Shown: positions 46,001 through 55,910 of the stretch, piece by piece | Layout: each line of letters starts with the position of its first letter | Position numbering within the stretch: the stretch's first letter is position 1 | Assembly (NCBI RefSeq): GCF_039539345.1 | Contig: NZ_BAABCY010000085.1 | Span: 1-64,000 of the forward strand | Direction of reading: 5' to 3' | Source: Snuella lapsa | GTDB lineage: Bacteria; Bacteroidota; Bacteroidia; Flavobacteriales; Flavobacteriaceae | DNA: 64,000 bases | Notes under the pieces: generated by a model | What the model was told of the DNA's origin: nothing | The model's input: only the letters and a program-made list of their open reading frames with translations | Databases searched by the model: none | Position numbers and translations under genes: made by a program

Positions 46001-46364
46001 CACCTGTTGTCCATATATTACTGCTTGCTTCAACCTTAGCTATTTTTGTAATATCATCGAATTGTAAATCCCCTCTATTTAAATACAATTTGTCTTCAAC
46101 CATATTCCCCGTGAAGAAAATATCCTCCAATCCGTCATTATTTACATCACCAACCGCAACTCCTCCTCCCATGTACATATAGCCATAGTTAAAATAATTG
46201 ATCGAATCGTTTTCTTGCAAGATATTGGCAAAATCGACTCCAGATACTTTACTATCAATTTCTTCAAATAACTTATTATTTTTAAGCACCGGCCTTTTGC
46301 TATCTGAACAAGCGATAATTATTAATGTTGCAATTAAGGGTATTACAATATTATTTAGTTTCAT
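43014..46364 (-). CDS. FG-GAP/VCBS repeat lipoprotein with ASPIC/UnbV domain
   Basis: 1116 aa from the Met at 46364, which opens a lipoprotein signal (MKLNNIVIPLIATLIIIACS); a start at 46439 would place 25 residues ahead of it. The protein is built of calcium-binding propeller repeats (DVNNDGLEDIFFTGN, DYDNDGDLDLYV and many more) in two blocks. Between them, about residues 515-590, is an ASPIC/UnbV segment (VRLEGGDKNLLGVGAKV, SLKVIWPDGKEQS). Such CRTAC1-like proteins are frequent third partners of SusC/D in Bacteroidota and are thought to be surface glycan-binding. It lies 22 bases after SusD. Confidence 0.92.
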   Translation of the reverse strand: MKLNNIVIPLIATLIIIACSDSKRPVLKNNKLFEEIDSKVSGVDFANILQENDSINYFNYGYMYMGGGVAVGDVNNDGLEDIFFTGNMVEDKLYLNRGDLQFDDITKIAKVEASSNIWTTGVTMVDVNADGWLDIYVSVSGIWANTKNLLFVNKGLNENGIPVFSEEAERYGVADVGNSVQGTFFDYDNDGDLDLYVINYPPTDFKTSVPEYYKLMNSVTELQSNSLYKNNGDNTFTNITVESGLLDFGLSLSAAIGDYNEDGWLDIYVSNDFASPDNFYFNNGDGTFTDQIKQTVNQTAFFGMGSDVADFNNDGRLDFFQLDMTPEDNRRSKANMQSMNVPMFNQMDYYGFHTQYMHNTLQLNIGNNKNGLPLFSNIPRLAEMALTDWSWGALFADFDNDGWKDLFVTNGTRREINNKDYFKKIGKQYNEKKTEGTNLLPLIEGIPSEKIDNYAFRNNGNLTFSNIGEQWGLNYKGFSNGVAYADLDNDGDLDLVVNNLDETSKIFKNTTSDYNSNNYLKVRLEGGDKNLLGVGAKVSLFYEGNMQLQQVMNSRGFQSAVPSTLNFGVGTVKSIDSLKVIWPDGKEQSLVALGVNKQIELNYVNSNFKSPLTISKQQLFKDLTNKLGIGYKHEENKFDDYFYQVLLPNKMSQFGPALAVGDVNNDNLEDFFVGGASGQLGVIYQQSKQGTFEKIILDESWTEDKIKEDVGALFFDANGDGFQDLYVVSGGNEFYKNSKPYQDRLYINDTKGNFVKNQTALPDMYVSGSKVVTGDYDNDGDMDIFIGGRHTPRHYPLPASSYILRNDSSDSEVLFTDVTQEIAPNLKDIGMVTDAVWTDFNNDGDLDLVIVGEWMPITFLENERGKFTDKTKDFELEKSTGWWNSIVAKDFDNDGDVDFVAGNLGLNYKYRATEKESFDVYADDFDNNGSVDIVLGYYYRGEQFPVRGRQCSSEQIPAIKIKFKDYNSFAEANLEDVYSTQSLEEALHYKAYNFATSYIENLGSGHFKMNILPNEAQVSSVNSILSEDINKDGNLDLVLSGNLYASEVETPRNDASYGLYLEGDGKGNFNPLLPYESGLLVKGDVKDSKWIKLSNGDQAILFAKNNDSLQIEKINR

Positions 46365-46461
46365 TTTCAATAATTTTCGGTAGAATTTATATAACGAAAG
46401 CATCAATTTACCTTTAAAATTAATGCTTTCGTTTATCATAAATTTTCTATTTTAATTAATA

Positions 46462-48171
46462 TTAATACCCTGAATTTTGAGGTAATAACGATGGACTCGC
46501 CTCTAATTCTGCTCTTGGGATAGGTAAAAAATATTTTCTATCATCCCACTTTCTTAAAGCATCGATCACCCTATCATAGCTATAGGTATCTGTTGGAGGG
46601 GTGGTCGAATTATCTCTTAATACCGTTAGCCCTACAGCAGGTTTTATAACATCTGCTCCTATTTTCCAACGTGTAATATCATACCATCTCAGGTTCTCAA
46701 AAGCAAATTCGACCCGACGTTCATTTCTATAACGCTGCTTTAATGCCTCACCTGATTCTGTAACATCCGGCATATTAACATTAGCTCTACTTCTGACTAT
46801 ATTTATAGCATTACGCGCATTAGCGTCATTACCCAATTCTATTTGGGCCTCGGCATAATTCAGATACATTTCTGCTTTCCTAAAATATACCCATGGTGCA
46901 TGATGATCTGGGTTTTCTAATGCCAATGGCTTAGAGGTATCGGTTTGCTTTAAAATGTTATAATGCGTCGGTGTTCCCCCATTAAGGTTTGAAGCCAACC
47001 CTGCTTTAGCAGCATTGTTAGGATCGTCTTTATCATAATGATACTCTATGGTTATGGGTGTCCCTTCTTTATTTATAACACTATTGTGATGTATAATGGT
47101 CATATTTAAACGAGGGTCCCTATTGGCCCATGGATCTTGTGGGTCTACCGGACTACCATCAATAGTTTCATACGCATCAACTATACTTTGTATGGCCATT
47201 GTGAAACGTGGGTCTGATATAAAATAGTTTGCAGGCAAATAATAGCGATCTATAACAAAGTTCCATGTCCAAACACCTGGTAAACTGGCATCCGCCGATT
47301 TGTTCTCGTTGGTATACCCCCTAGCAAACATCACCTCTTGCGAGCGTGTTTCATTATAAATATTAGAATAATCTGGGTCAATGCCATATTCAGATAAGTT
47401 CATAGCTGCTTCAGCGGCATCACTAGCTGCTTGCCATTTGCTTAGATCATCATCAGGGTTATGCAATGCACTAGCCGCATATAACAACACTCTGGATTTT
47501 AATGCCATGGCTGCTCCTCTGGTTGCTCTTCCTGTATTTTCATCGAACGCTTCGGTAGGTAAATCAGGAATAGCTGCATTTAATTCATTGACAACAAAAG
47601 CTGACACTTCATTATAAGGTGTTCTTGTCCTATCAAATTCAGATCCAAGGTCGACCAAATCTGTTATTAATGGTACGTCGCCATAGAAACTGATTAAGTC
47701 GAAATAACACCATGCCCTTATAAAGCGCATTTCGGCAGTTAACTTTTTCACTAAATCAGGAGAGGCTCCTGTATTTTCTATCCTATTAAAATAAATATTT
47801 ATTTTTCTAATATTTGCATAATTTTCACGCCACGCATTTTGGGTAAAATCTTCAGAGTTATCAGCGGTATGTTCATTTCTACCATATAATTGAAGACCTC
47901 CACCATCTCCTACATACATAGCATTATCAGATCCTGCTTCGGTAAAAAAGGCTCCGAACTGAAAGAACCTAAAGGCTCTATAATTTCCCAAAACATAGGC
48001 ATCCAATAATACATCATCGTTAAATATATCATCATCAGAGATGTCTGCTAATGGCTGTTTATTTAATACATCCTCACTACAAGAGAATACTAAGACCGTT
48101 GTTATTACAGTAATAAATAACATTGCAATCGCTCCAGCCCTTTTCTTATGATTAATAGTATTTTTCATCAT
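46462..48171 (-). CDS. SusD/RagB-family glycan-binding lipoprotein
   Basis: A 569-aa surface lipoprotein (lipobox VFSCS) with the SusD layout: N-terminal NKQPLADISDDDIF, four TPR helices (WRENYANIRKINIYFNRIENT, MRFIRAWCYFDLISFYGDVPL, in outline), RATRGAAMALKSRVLLYAA, and the C-terminal YRNERRVEFAFENLRWYDITRW and FLPIPRAELEASPSLLPQNSGY. It caps the SusC channel and binds oligosaccharide. It is intact, although its SusC partner, 35 bases upstream, carries a nonsense codon. Confidence 0.95.
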   Translation of the reverse strand: MMKNTINHKKRAGAIAMLFITVITTVLVFSCSEDVLNKQPLADISDDDIFNDDVLLDAYVLGNYRAFRFFQFGAFFTEAGSDNAMYVGDGGGLQLYGRNEHTADNSEDFTQNAWRENYANIRKINIYFNRIENTGASPDLVKKLTAEMRFIRAWCYFDLISFYGDVPLITDLVDLGSEFDRTRTPYNEVSAFVVNELNAAIPDLPTEAFDENTGRATRGAAMALKSRVLLYAASALHNPDDDLSKWQAASDAAEAAMNLSEYGIDPDYSNIYNETRSQEVMFARGYTNENKSADASLPGVWTWNFVIDRYYLPANYFISDPRFTMAIQSIVDAYETIDGSPVDPQDPWANRDPRLNMTIIHHNSVINKEGTPITIEYHYDKDDPNNAAKAGLASNLNGGTPTHYNILKQTDTSKPLALENPDHHAPWVYFRKAEMYLNYAEAQIELGNDANARNAINIVRSRANVNMPDVTESGEALKQRYRNERRVEFAFENLRWYDITRWKIGADVIKPAVGLTVLRDNSTTPPTDTYSYDRVIDALRKWDDRKYFLPIPRAELEASPSLLPQNSGY

Positions 48172-48206
48172 TCTATAATATTTTATAACGTTCTATTCTT
48201 TATTAA

Positions 48207-51200
48207 TTAAAAAGTTAAGCTGGCTCCGAAATTGAAAATCTTTTGAATTGGTACGGTACCTAATATGGCAATACCTTGTTCGGGATCTCCTAATCCATCA
48301 TTTTTAAAGTCATCAAACAAGAATAAATTACTACCGCTGACGTAAAGACGCAGATTGGACAATCCTACTTTCGAAACAATTTCCTGAGGTAAGGTATAGG
48401 CTAATTGAACATTTCTGAGCCTCACAAAAGAAGCATCCCGGATCTAGAAATTAGAGGCATTATCTCCCCCCAAATAACCATTTCTCGCTGATTCTGTGGC
48501 GCCTAATCTGGGCAATGATGCATTAGGATTGTCAGGAGTGTAGGCATTTCTTAATAAATACGATAAATCACCTTGCCCAAAAATAGCCGTTTGTGTTGCT
48601 GTTGTATTGGCTACCCCCTGAAAGAATACGCTTAGTTCAAAATTCTTGTAGTCGAAACCTAAGTTTAACCCAAACTGTATACTTGGGTCTGGTTCAAAAG
48701 CGATTCTGTCATTTGCATCAATCACACCATCTTCATTGGTATCTGCATATATGAGATCACCAATTCCAGCACCTGCCAATCCTGGATTATTATCTAAGTC
48801 TGCCTGACTTCGATAAATGCCAATAGCATTATATACTAATCTGCTTCCAATAGGTCGCCCCTCTAAATTCTGATAGAGTTCTGCCGGCTCAACTGCATCC
48901 TGGAATACTAACTCATTTTCGGCATAAGCTACATTTCCTTCAACCGAAAAATCTACATTACCTAATTTTGTTCTATAGCCTAATATCGCGTCAAACCCCT
49001 TATTTTTAACTATGCCAATATTTTCATCAGGTCTTTGGTCTGGAGTAACTCCTGTATATAACGGGATACTTACGTTTCTGGGTGCCAGGATATCACTCCT
49101 GTCCTCAGTAAAGACATTTAAATCTAAGGTTAATTTGTTTTTAAAAAACCCAGCTTCTAGACCAAAATTATACGTTTCAGATGTTTCCCATGTTACAAAT
49201 GGATTGGCTACAGTACCTATTTGACTCACTACAGGATAATTGGATAAAGTACCCGTACCCAAAGGAAAAGATCCATTATTTCCAAATCGGTTCAAATATT
49301 GAAACGCATCAATTAAATCGTTACCAGTTCTTCCCCAAGTTCCTTTTAATTTTAAATTACTTATGGTATTACTGTCTTTCAGGAAGTTCTCTTCAGATAG
49401 CCTCCAAGCTACCTGTACAGAAGGAAAAAACCCGAATTTTCTTCCAGGAGCAAAATTAAAACCACCTTGATGTCTAAAACCAAAGTCTACAAAGTACTTC
49501 TTATTAAAATCATAGGCAAGTGTTCCAATATAGCTTAATCTTGCATTCTCAAAAGCAAATCCCCCAGTTGTTTGGTTTTGGGTGCCTCCTGCAAAAAGCT
49601 GATCTATGGTACTTGCCAAAAAATCTCTTCGTGACAAGTTAGAACTATTAAATTCCTGTTCGCTTTGTTCAACTGCCAAAAATGCATTTACAGAATGTTT
49701 CCCAAAAACATTGGCATACCTTAAGTTCATATGACCTGTTAGCTCTAAATCCCTTTCATAATCTTCAGTCACTTTAACATCTCTGGAGATAATATCTTCT
49801 ACAATATTTCCATTGGCGTCTATATCGTATTGTAAAAAGGATCTATCGAACTGCTTATCATAATCTTGACGAAAACGAACTGCCCCCCATACTTCAGCAT
49901 TTAAACCTTCAATTCCTGGTATTTTATAGGCAACGCCCAATTTTCCATTAAATAAGGTATTACGTTCACGCTGATAGCCACTTTCGGTACGAGCAATGGC
50001 TAATGGGTTTAAATTTAAGTTTGTTAACCTCAATCGCAAAGGCCTACCATCTGACGTTGTAGGCGTTTCGTAAGGAAGTCCTTTGGCCGCGGCATTCCCC
50101 ACATCTCCGGGAGACGCACCAAAAAACTGGTTCTTATCATACCGTCCTGCAAGATTTAATGAAATTTTTATCCTTTCGGTCGGGTTAACATCCAAATTGG
50201 ATCTGAAATTATATTGCTTCACATCTGTCACATTATCCTGCACAATTATCCCTTCCCTTTGGGAGGTACTGAGAGAGGTAAAATAACTAATGGATTCGTT
50301 ACCTCCTCTAAGAGACAAATTATGTCTTGTTTGTACTGAAGTTCTATCAAATACTGTTTTATACCAATCCGTATTTTTAAAACCCGGAGCAGCAAATTCT
50401 GCTATTTCCTGATCCGTAAACGATATAACATTGGCACTGGGGTCTCTTTCCAGAATGGATCTGGACATGGTTGCAAACTCCAAAGCTGTTGCTCGTTCCG
50501 CAAATCGGGTTGGTGACACAATACCCGTGTTAATGGTATAGTTAAAAACCGGCTTTCCGGATTTACCCCGTTTTGTAGTAACTAAAATTACACCATTAGC
50601 CGCTCTGGATCCATATACCGAAGCAGATGCATCTTTTAAAACTGATATGCTCTCGATATCTTCAGAATTAAGTCCGCTTAAACCATCGGCTCCAATAACA
50701 CCATCTATTACTATCAGTGGTTGATTATTTCCAAAGGTTCCCGTTCCTCTAATAAGAATACTTATTCCTTCACGTCCAGGCTGTGCTCCCGTTTGAGTCA
50801 CCGCCAACCCCGGCAATCGACCAGCCAAAGAAGTAACAAAGTTTACTTCCGGGCTCTTCTTTGTTAGTTCTCCGGAGACTTGGGCCACGGCCCCTGCGAC
50901 TTCAAGTTTCTTCTTGGTGCCATACCCAACTACAATAACATCATCCAAAGTAGCAATTTCTTCTTCTAGGGACACGCTAATCGTTGTTTGGTTACCCACT
51001 AATACTTCTTTAGTTTTGAATCCCAAATAAGAAAACACCAAAGTAGCTTCGTTTGAGACATCTTGTAATACATAATTACCATCAAAATCCGTTGAAACTC
51101 CAATTGTCGTCCCTTTAATAATAACAGAAACACCTGGCAACGGTTCATTAACCGAAGAGGTTACATTTCCTGAAACTTGTTTTTGGGCATAAATACTTAC

Positions 51201-51257
51201 TGTTACCAACAGTAGCAAACTCAAAACCAAATTCATTTTAAAATAAGTTTTTCTCAT
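48207..51257 (-). pseudogene. SusC/RagA TonB-dependent transporter, amber-interrupted
   Basis: The frame is 1017 codons with one internal TAG at codon 938 (48446-48444). Before it: signal peptide, carboxypeptidase-like domain (SGNVTSSVNEPLPGVSVIIK), TonB box region, plug (SVLKDASASVYGSRAANGVI) and most of the barrel. After it the same frame continues IRDASFVRLRNVQLAYTLPQ to the normal C-terminal NFGASLTF. The family has a tryptophan there (SNFWIRDAS), so TGG has become TAG by one base change. The lost 79 residues hold the last barrel strands, so the product is unlikely to fold. No frameshift is seen. A sequencing error cannot be excluded. Confidence 0.9.
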
Positions 51258-51427
51258 ATTATAAATTTGTTAGTTATATGATGGTAAAATTATTTACCTA
51301 TGCCCATCTTCTGGTTTAATTATTAATCTCAATAGTATAATTATCATTCTTTTTTAACTATTGGCAGTTTATAGATTTATCTAAAAAAAATTATTATCTT
51401 ATTTTCACAATCAAATTATGGCTTACA

Positions 51428-54400
51428 ATGGGCGTTAATAGTAAAATACTCAATATATTACTAATTGCTATATTCTTTTTCCCATTTACTATTGTTTCTC
51501 AAAGTGATAAATTAAATTTTAAAGCCTTCTTAATAGAAGATGGTTTGGCTTCGGTTAATAGTATATTGAGGGATAGAAATGGTTTCATGTGGTTTGGTGG
51601 AACTCATGGACTATACCGGTATGACGGATTCAATTTTAAAATATTTATATCGCTCGATGATGATAAATTGTCCCTAAGCGACAATTACATTACTGCACTT
51701 TTCGAAGACAGCGATGGATTTATATGGATAGGCACAAGACAAGGTGGTCTCAATAAGTTCGATCCGATGGATGAATCATTTACTAATCACAGGAACAACC
51801 CTTTATCTATTTACAGAAAAAACTACACTACCACCATTACCGAAGATTCCGAAAAAAACCTTTGGATCGGCACCATCGGTGAAGGTGTTTTTTATTTGAA
51901 CAAGAAACTAAATGAAGTTGAAAATTTTCTACATTATAATAATGATATCAACTCTATAATCAACAACGACATTTTTTCTATCATTGCTAAAAATGATAAT
52001 GTCTGGATTACTTCCAATACAGGTGTTCTAGATTGTTATGATAGGACTAAAAGTGTTTTTTATCATTATAAATATAGCGAAAAAGATTATCAAAGTACTA
52101 GAAATGGACAGCGTCTATGTCTTGACCATAGAGGTAACCTATGGATTGGAACTGAAGAAGAGGGGCTTTTTAACTTTAATGTCCAAAAGAAATCTTTTAA
52201 AAGTTATAATTACAAAAAGGATGAACCATCAATTAGCTCAAATATTATAACCGATGTAAAAGAAGGTAAACCCAATGAAATTTGGTTTACAACTGATGGA
52301 GGTGGTCTTAACCTTTTAAATTCGAATACGGGAAAAATTACGGTTTACAAGAACGACATCTATAACACTAATAGTATTACTAATGATTCGTCCTACTCCT
52401 TATTTGTTGATTCAAACTTTGACCTTTGGTTAGGGATGGGAGACGGAACGGTCAATCGAACCAACACCTCGCCTTTTGAAACTTATCAACTATCCCCTTC
52501 TTTACCTAAAAGTAGTTTGAGTTTTAACGTGGTAGTTTCATTATACTTAAATAACAATATACTTTGGATAGGTACTGGTGGCGGTGGTTTAGATCGATTG
52601 GATATAACGAACAATTTATTTTTAAATTATAAAAATGATCCGGCAAATGAGCTTTCTTTACCTTCAAACATTGTAATGACTGTCATGGAAGACTCCGATG
52701 GTTATGTCTGGACAGGGAACTTTAAAAAAGGGGTTAGCTATAAGAAAAATGGAGAAACAGTTTTTTATTCTCCCAAGTTTAACCCAATTGGTGCCCCTAA
52801 CTTAAAACACAATTTGGTATTTGACTTAATTGAGGATCTTCAGGGTAATATATGGATTGCCACCTACGACGAGGGCCTTTATTGCTACAAGAAAAACAAA
52901 AATGAAATTACACACTATAGTATTAAAAATGATAATTCCAGTGGTCTAAAAACCAATAAAATTTTGCGTCTTTTATGTGACAGTGAAGACAACATATGGA
53001 TTGGGACTTTAGATAAAGGTATTCAAATTTTAAATTTAAAAAATAAAACGTTCCTTTCACTTGACGACATTGGGTTCAATCTCCAACATCGCATAATCAA
53101 ACCCGTAAAAGATATATATGAAGATTCTGAAAAGAATATATGGATAGCTACTGAAGGTGAGGGCGTTTACAAGCTTAATAATAAAGATAAAAACTTTAAA
53201 CATTACACCACGGATGACGGATTCCCCAGTAATTCTATTTATGGTGTAATGGAGGACAACAGTGGCGATTTTTGGTTTGGTACTAATAAAGGCATAACAA
53301 CACTAAAAAAATCGAGCAATAATATTTTAACCTACAATACGTTTGATGGGTTGCTCACAAACGATTTTGAATCTGGCGCAATAGCTAAAGCACCTGATGG
53401 GAAATTGTTTTTTGGAAGTAAAAAAGGGCTGGTTTCCTTTTATCCAAACAAACTTATAACAAAACCAGAACCCATTAATTTATTGCTAACCAACTTTCAA
53501 ATCTTTAATAAAACAGTTCGCGTTAACGAGTTAATTGAAGGCAATAAACCACTAGACACGTCTATAGTTTTTATCAATAATATCACATTGCCCTATAACT
53601 TAAATAATTTTTCTTTTGATTTTGCCACCCCGGGGTACTCTGCCCCTCACAATATTAAGTACGAGTATATGCTTGTGGGTATAGATGCCCGATGGATCAG
53701 CACACCTTCCGAGTATCATTTTGCCAGTTACTCCAACATTCCACATGGCTCTTATATATTTAAAGTTAAAGCCATTGATGAGAATAGTTTAGAAAACGCG
53801 ACCGTTTCCGAAAAACAAATAGGTATTACAATAACCCCTGTTTGGTGGCAAACCAACCTGGCTTATTTTACTTATTCTGTAATTCTTATTTCTCTTATAT
53901 TATTCATTTACTATAATGCAAAAAATAGAATACGATTAAAAAACGAATTACTAATTGAAAAATACAAGCATGAAAAAGATGAAGAGTTACACCAATCTAA
54001 AATAAACTTCTTTACAACTATTTCGCATGAGTTGAGGACATCTTTAACTCTTATTCTTGCCCCTCTGGAAGAGTTAACCAGAATTAAGAATGCCAACAAC
54101 AGGATTAGTAATCTTGTTATGACCATGAATAGAAACGGGCAAAGACTGTTTAATTTGGTTAATCAAATACTAGACTTCAGAAAAATGGAATCCAGCATAG
54201 CCAAATTGAAGGTTACCAAAGTAGATTTAAAAGATTTTTTTAATGAGCTGTGTATTCCATTTTATCAATATGCCAAAGAAAGGGATATTCAGTTTCAATT
54301 AACCGTTTCCAATAGTTGCGATGAGGGATGGATAGATACGAATAAATTGGAAATCATAGTTTATAATATTTTATCGAACGCATTCAAATTTGCGAAAGAC

Positions 54401-55543
54401 AAAGTTGATATAAATGTTGACCTGGATGAAAAAGACGAGCGGCTCATCATTAAAATAAAAGATAACGGCAAAGGAATTTCACAAGATAACATATCGAAGG
54501 TTTTTCAAAACTTTTATCAAATAGAATCAGAAAAGAACAATTCAACAACAGGTACCGGTATCGGTTTAACCATTACCAAAAATTTGGTTGACATCCATTA
54601 TGGAGAGATCTTAATTAAAAGCGAATTAAATCAATTCACAATTTTTAATGTCATAATCCCTATAACCGAAACATTTTATAGTGATGATGAAATTACGGCC
54701 TTTGCTATTGAAACAGAGATCTCCATGGATGAAATAAAAGAAGGTGTCATTATAAACGATGATACTATTTATGTTAGTTCTTCTTCAATCGAAAAACCTA
54801 TACTATTAATTGTAGAAGATAACTTTGAAATTAGAAACCTTATTAAAAGTCACTTTTCAAACGACTTTAAAGTCATTACGTCTGCCAATGGCACTGAAGG
54901 TGTTCAGAAAGCGTTTAAATCTGTTCCTGACTTAATTATTTCTGATATTATGATGCCCGAAATGAATGGCCTGGAACTTTGTGAGTAATTAAAAAACGAC
55001 CCCCGAACATCACATATCCCAATAATTCTTTTAACCGCCCGGGGATCTCATGCCTTTCAAATTGAAGGTTTGGAGTACGGTGCAGACGACTATGTGACGA
55101 AACCTTTTAACCTGGAGATATTAAATGCCCGGGTAAAAAACTTAATAGCATCCAGAAAAACCCTGAGAGAAACCTTTAGAAAAGAAGTATTGCTAAAACC
55201 AAAAGATATTGCTATTAATAATGTTGACGAACAATTTATTGAGAAAGTGATGGCGCTTATCGAGGAGCATATGGCAGATTCAAAATTCACAGTGGCGATG
55301 CTTGCCAAAGAAATAGGTATGTCTCACTCCGTTTTATATCGAAAAATAATGGCTCTAACCGGTCAGAACATTAATGAGTTTTTAAAATCTGTAAAACTAT
55401 CCAGAGCTGCCCAATTAATTAAAGATAGTAGTTATACAATTAATGAAATTAGTGATTTAACCGGGTTTTCCAATCCTAAATATTTTAGTACTTGCTTTAA
55501 AAAAAAATATGGGGTAACACCCACGAAATATAGATCTAACTAA
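51428..55543 (+). pseudogene. Hybrid two-component system (HTCS), ochre-interrupted
   Basis: 1371 codons in one frame, with TAA at codon 1187 (54986-54988). Order: signal peptide, two-component propeller repeats (about 30-690; many LWIGT/IWIGT units), Y_Y_Y domain (about 735-800), membrane helix (about 812-832), HisKA with H867 in SHELRTSLT (the usual Pro is Ser), HATPase (DNGKGI, GTGIGL), receiver with D1173 in SDIMMPEMNG, then after the stop LKNDPRTSHIPIILLTARGS, receiver end ADDYVTKPF, and an AraC-type HTH (about 1285-1370). The expected residue at the stop is Lys (CEKLKND), so AAA to TAA. The truncated product lacks its DNA-binding domain. It is divergent from SusC. Confidence 0.9.
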
Positions 55544-55666
55544 AGTTCATAAAGCTTTTCAATATACTCCAACCAACTTTCCTTACTTCGTCTGCTAATG
55601 GATGACAAAAATTAGATGTTTTAAAATTTACTTGACACCTTCCTATATCCTAGCTATTATTGTCAC

Positions 55667-55700
55667 AAAAAAAGGACTTCATTTTCTTGAAGTCCTTTTT
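55667..55700. terminator. Terminator hairpin beside the tRNA fragment
   Basis: Stem AAAAAGGACTTCA / TGAAGTCCTTTTT with a 6-nt loop. Read on the minus strand it directly follows the tRNA-like 3' end, as a tRNA gene's own terminator would. It may equally stop the HTCS transcript. Confidence 0.8.
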
Positions 55701-55709
55701 CTTTACTTG

Positions 55710-55749
55710 TAGCGAGAGCGGGGCACGATCCCGCGACCTCCGGGTTATG
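55710..55749 (-). other. 3' fragment of a CAU-anticodon tRNA, candidate attachment site
   Basis: On the minus strand: CATAACCCGGAGGTCGCGGG, then ATCGTGC, then CCCGCTCTCGCTA. This is the anticodon through the 3' acceptor strand of a tRNA-Met/Ile2-like gene. The T-arm stem is intact, but the T-loop is ATCGTGC instead of TTCRANN, and there is no D-arm or 5' half. It lies 160 bases from an integrase gene, as expected of a copied attachment core. The 5' half should sit at the other end of the element. Confidence 0.7.
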
Positions 55750-55856
55750 AAAATATACAATAGAACATCAAAATACAACAAATAAATTGATAATGAACTA
55801 ATTACAGGTTTACACATATCGATTAAAGTCAATTAATATCGTTTAAAACTAATAAA

Positions 55857-55877
55857 TGTTGTACCTATGTTGTACCT
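55857..55877 (+). repeat. Tandem TGTTGTACCT repeat upstream of the integrase
   Basis: TGTTGTACCT at 55857-55866 and again at 55868-55877, 11-bp period (about one helical turn), inside the 160 bases between the tRNA fragment and the integrase start. It could be an integrase arm-type or autoregulatory site. Confidence 0.5.
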
Positions 55878-55910
55878 GATTTTTTGTATTTTTAAAAATA
55901 ATTTTAAACC

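Noticed and set aside
48207..48425. A separate 72-aa gene after SusC
   Set aside because: It is the in-frame C-terminus of the SusC barrel beyond the TAG codon, with no start signal of its own.
55070..55543. A separate AraC-type regulator gene
   Set aside because: It continues the HTCS frame after the TAA and includes the end of the receiver domain, so it is part of the interrupted gene.
55710..55749. Functional tRNA-Met gene
   Set aside because: Only the anticodon-to-3' half exists, the T-loop is altered and no 5' half is adjacent.
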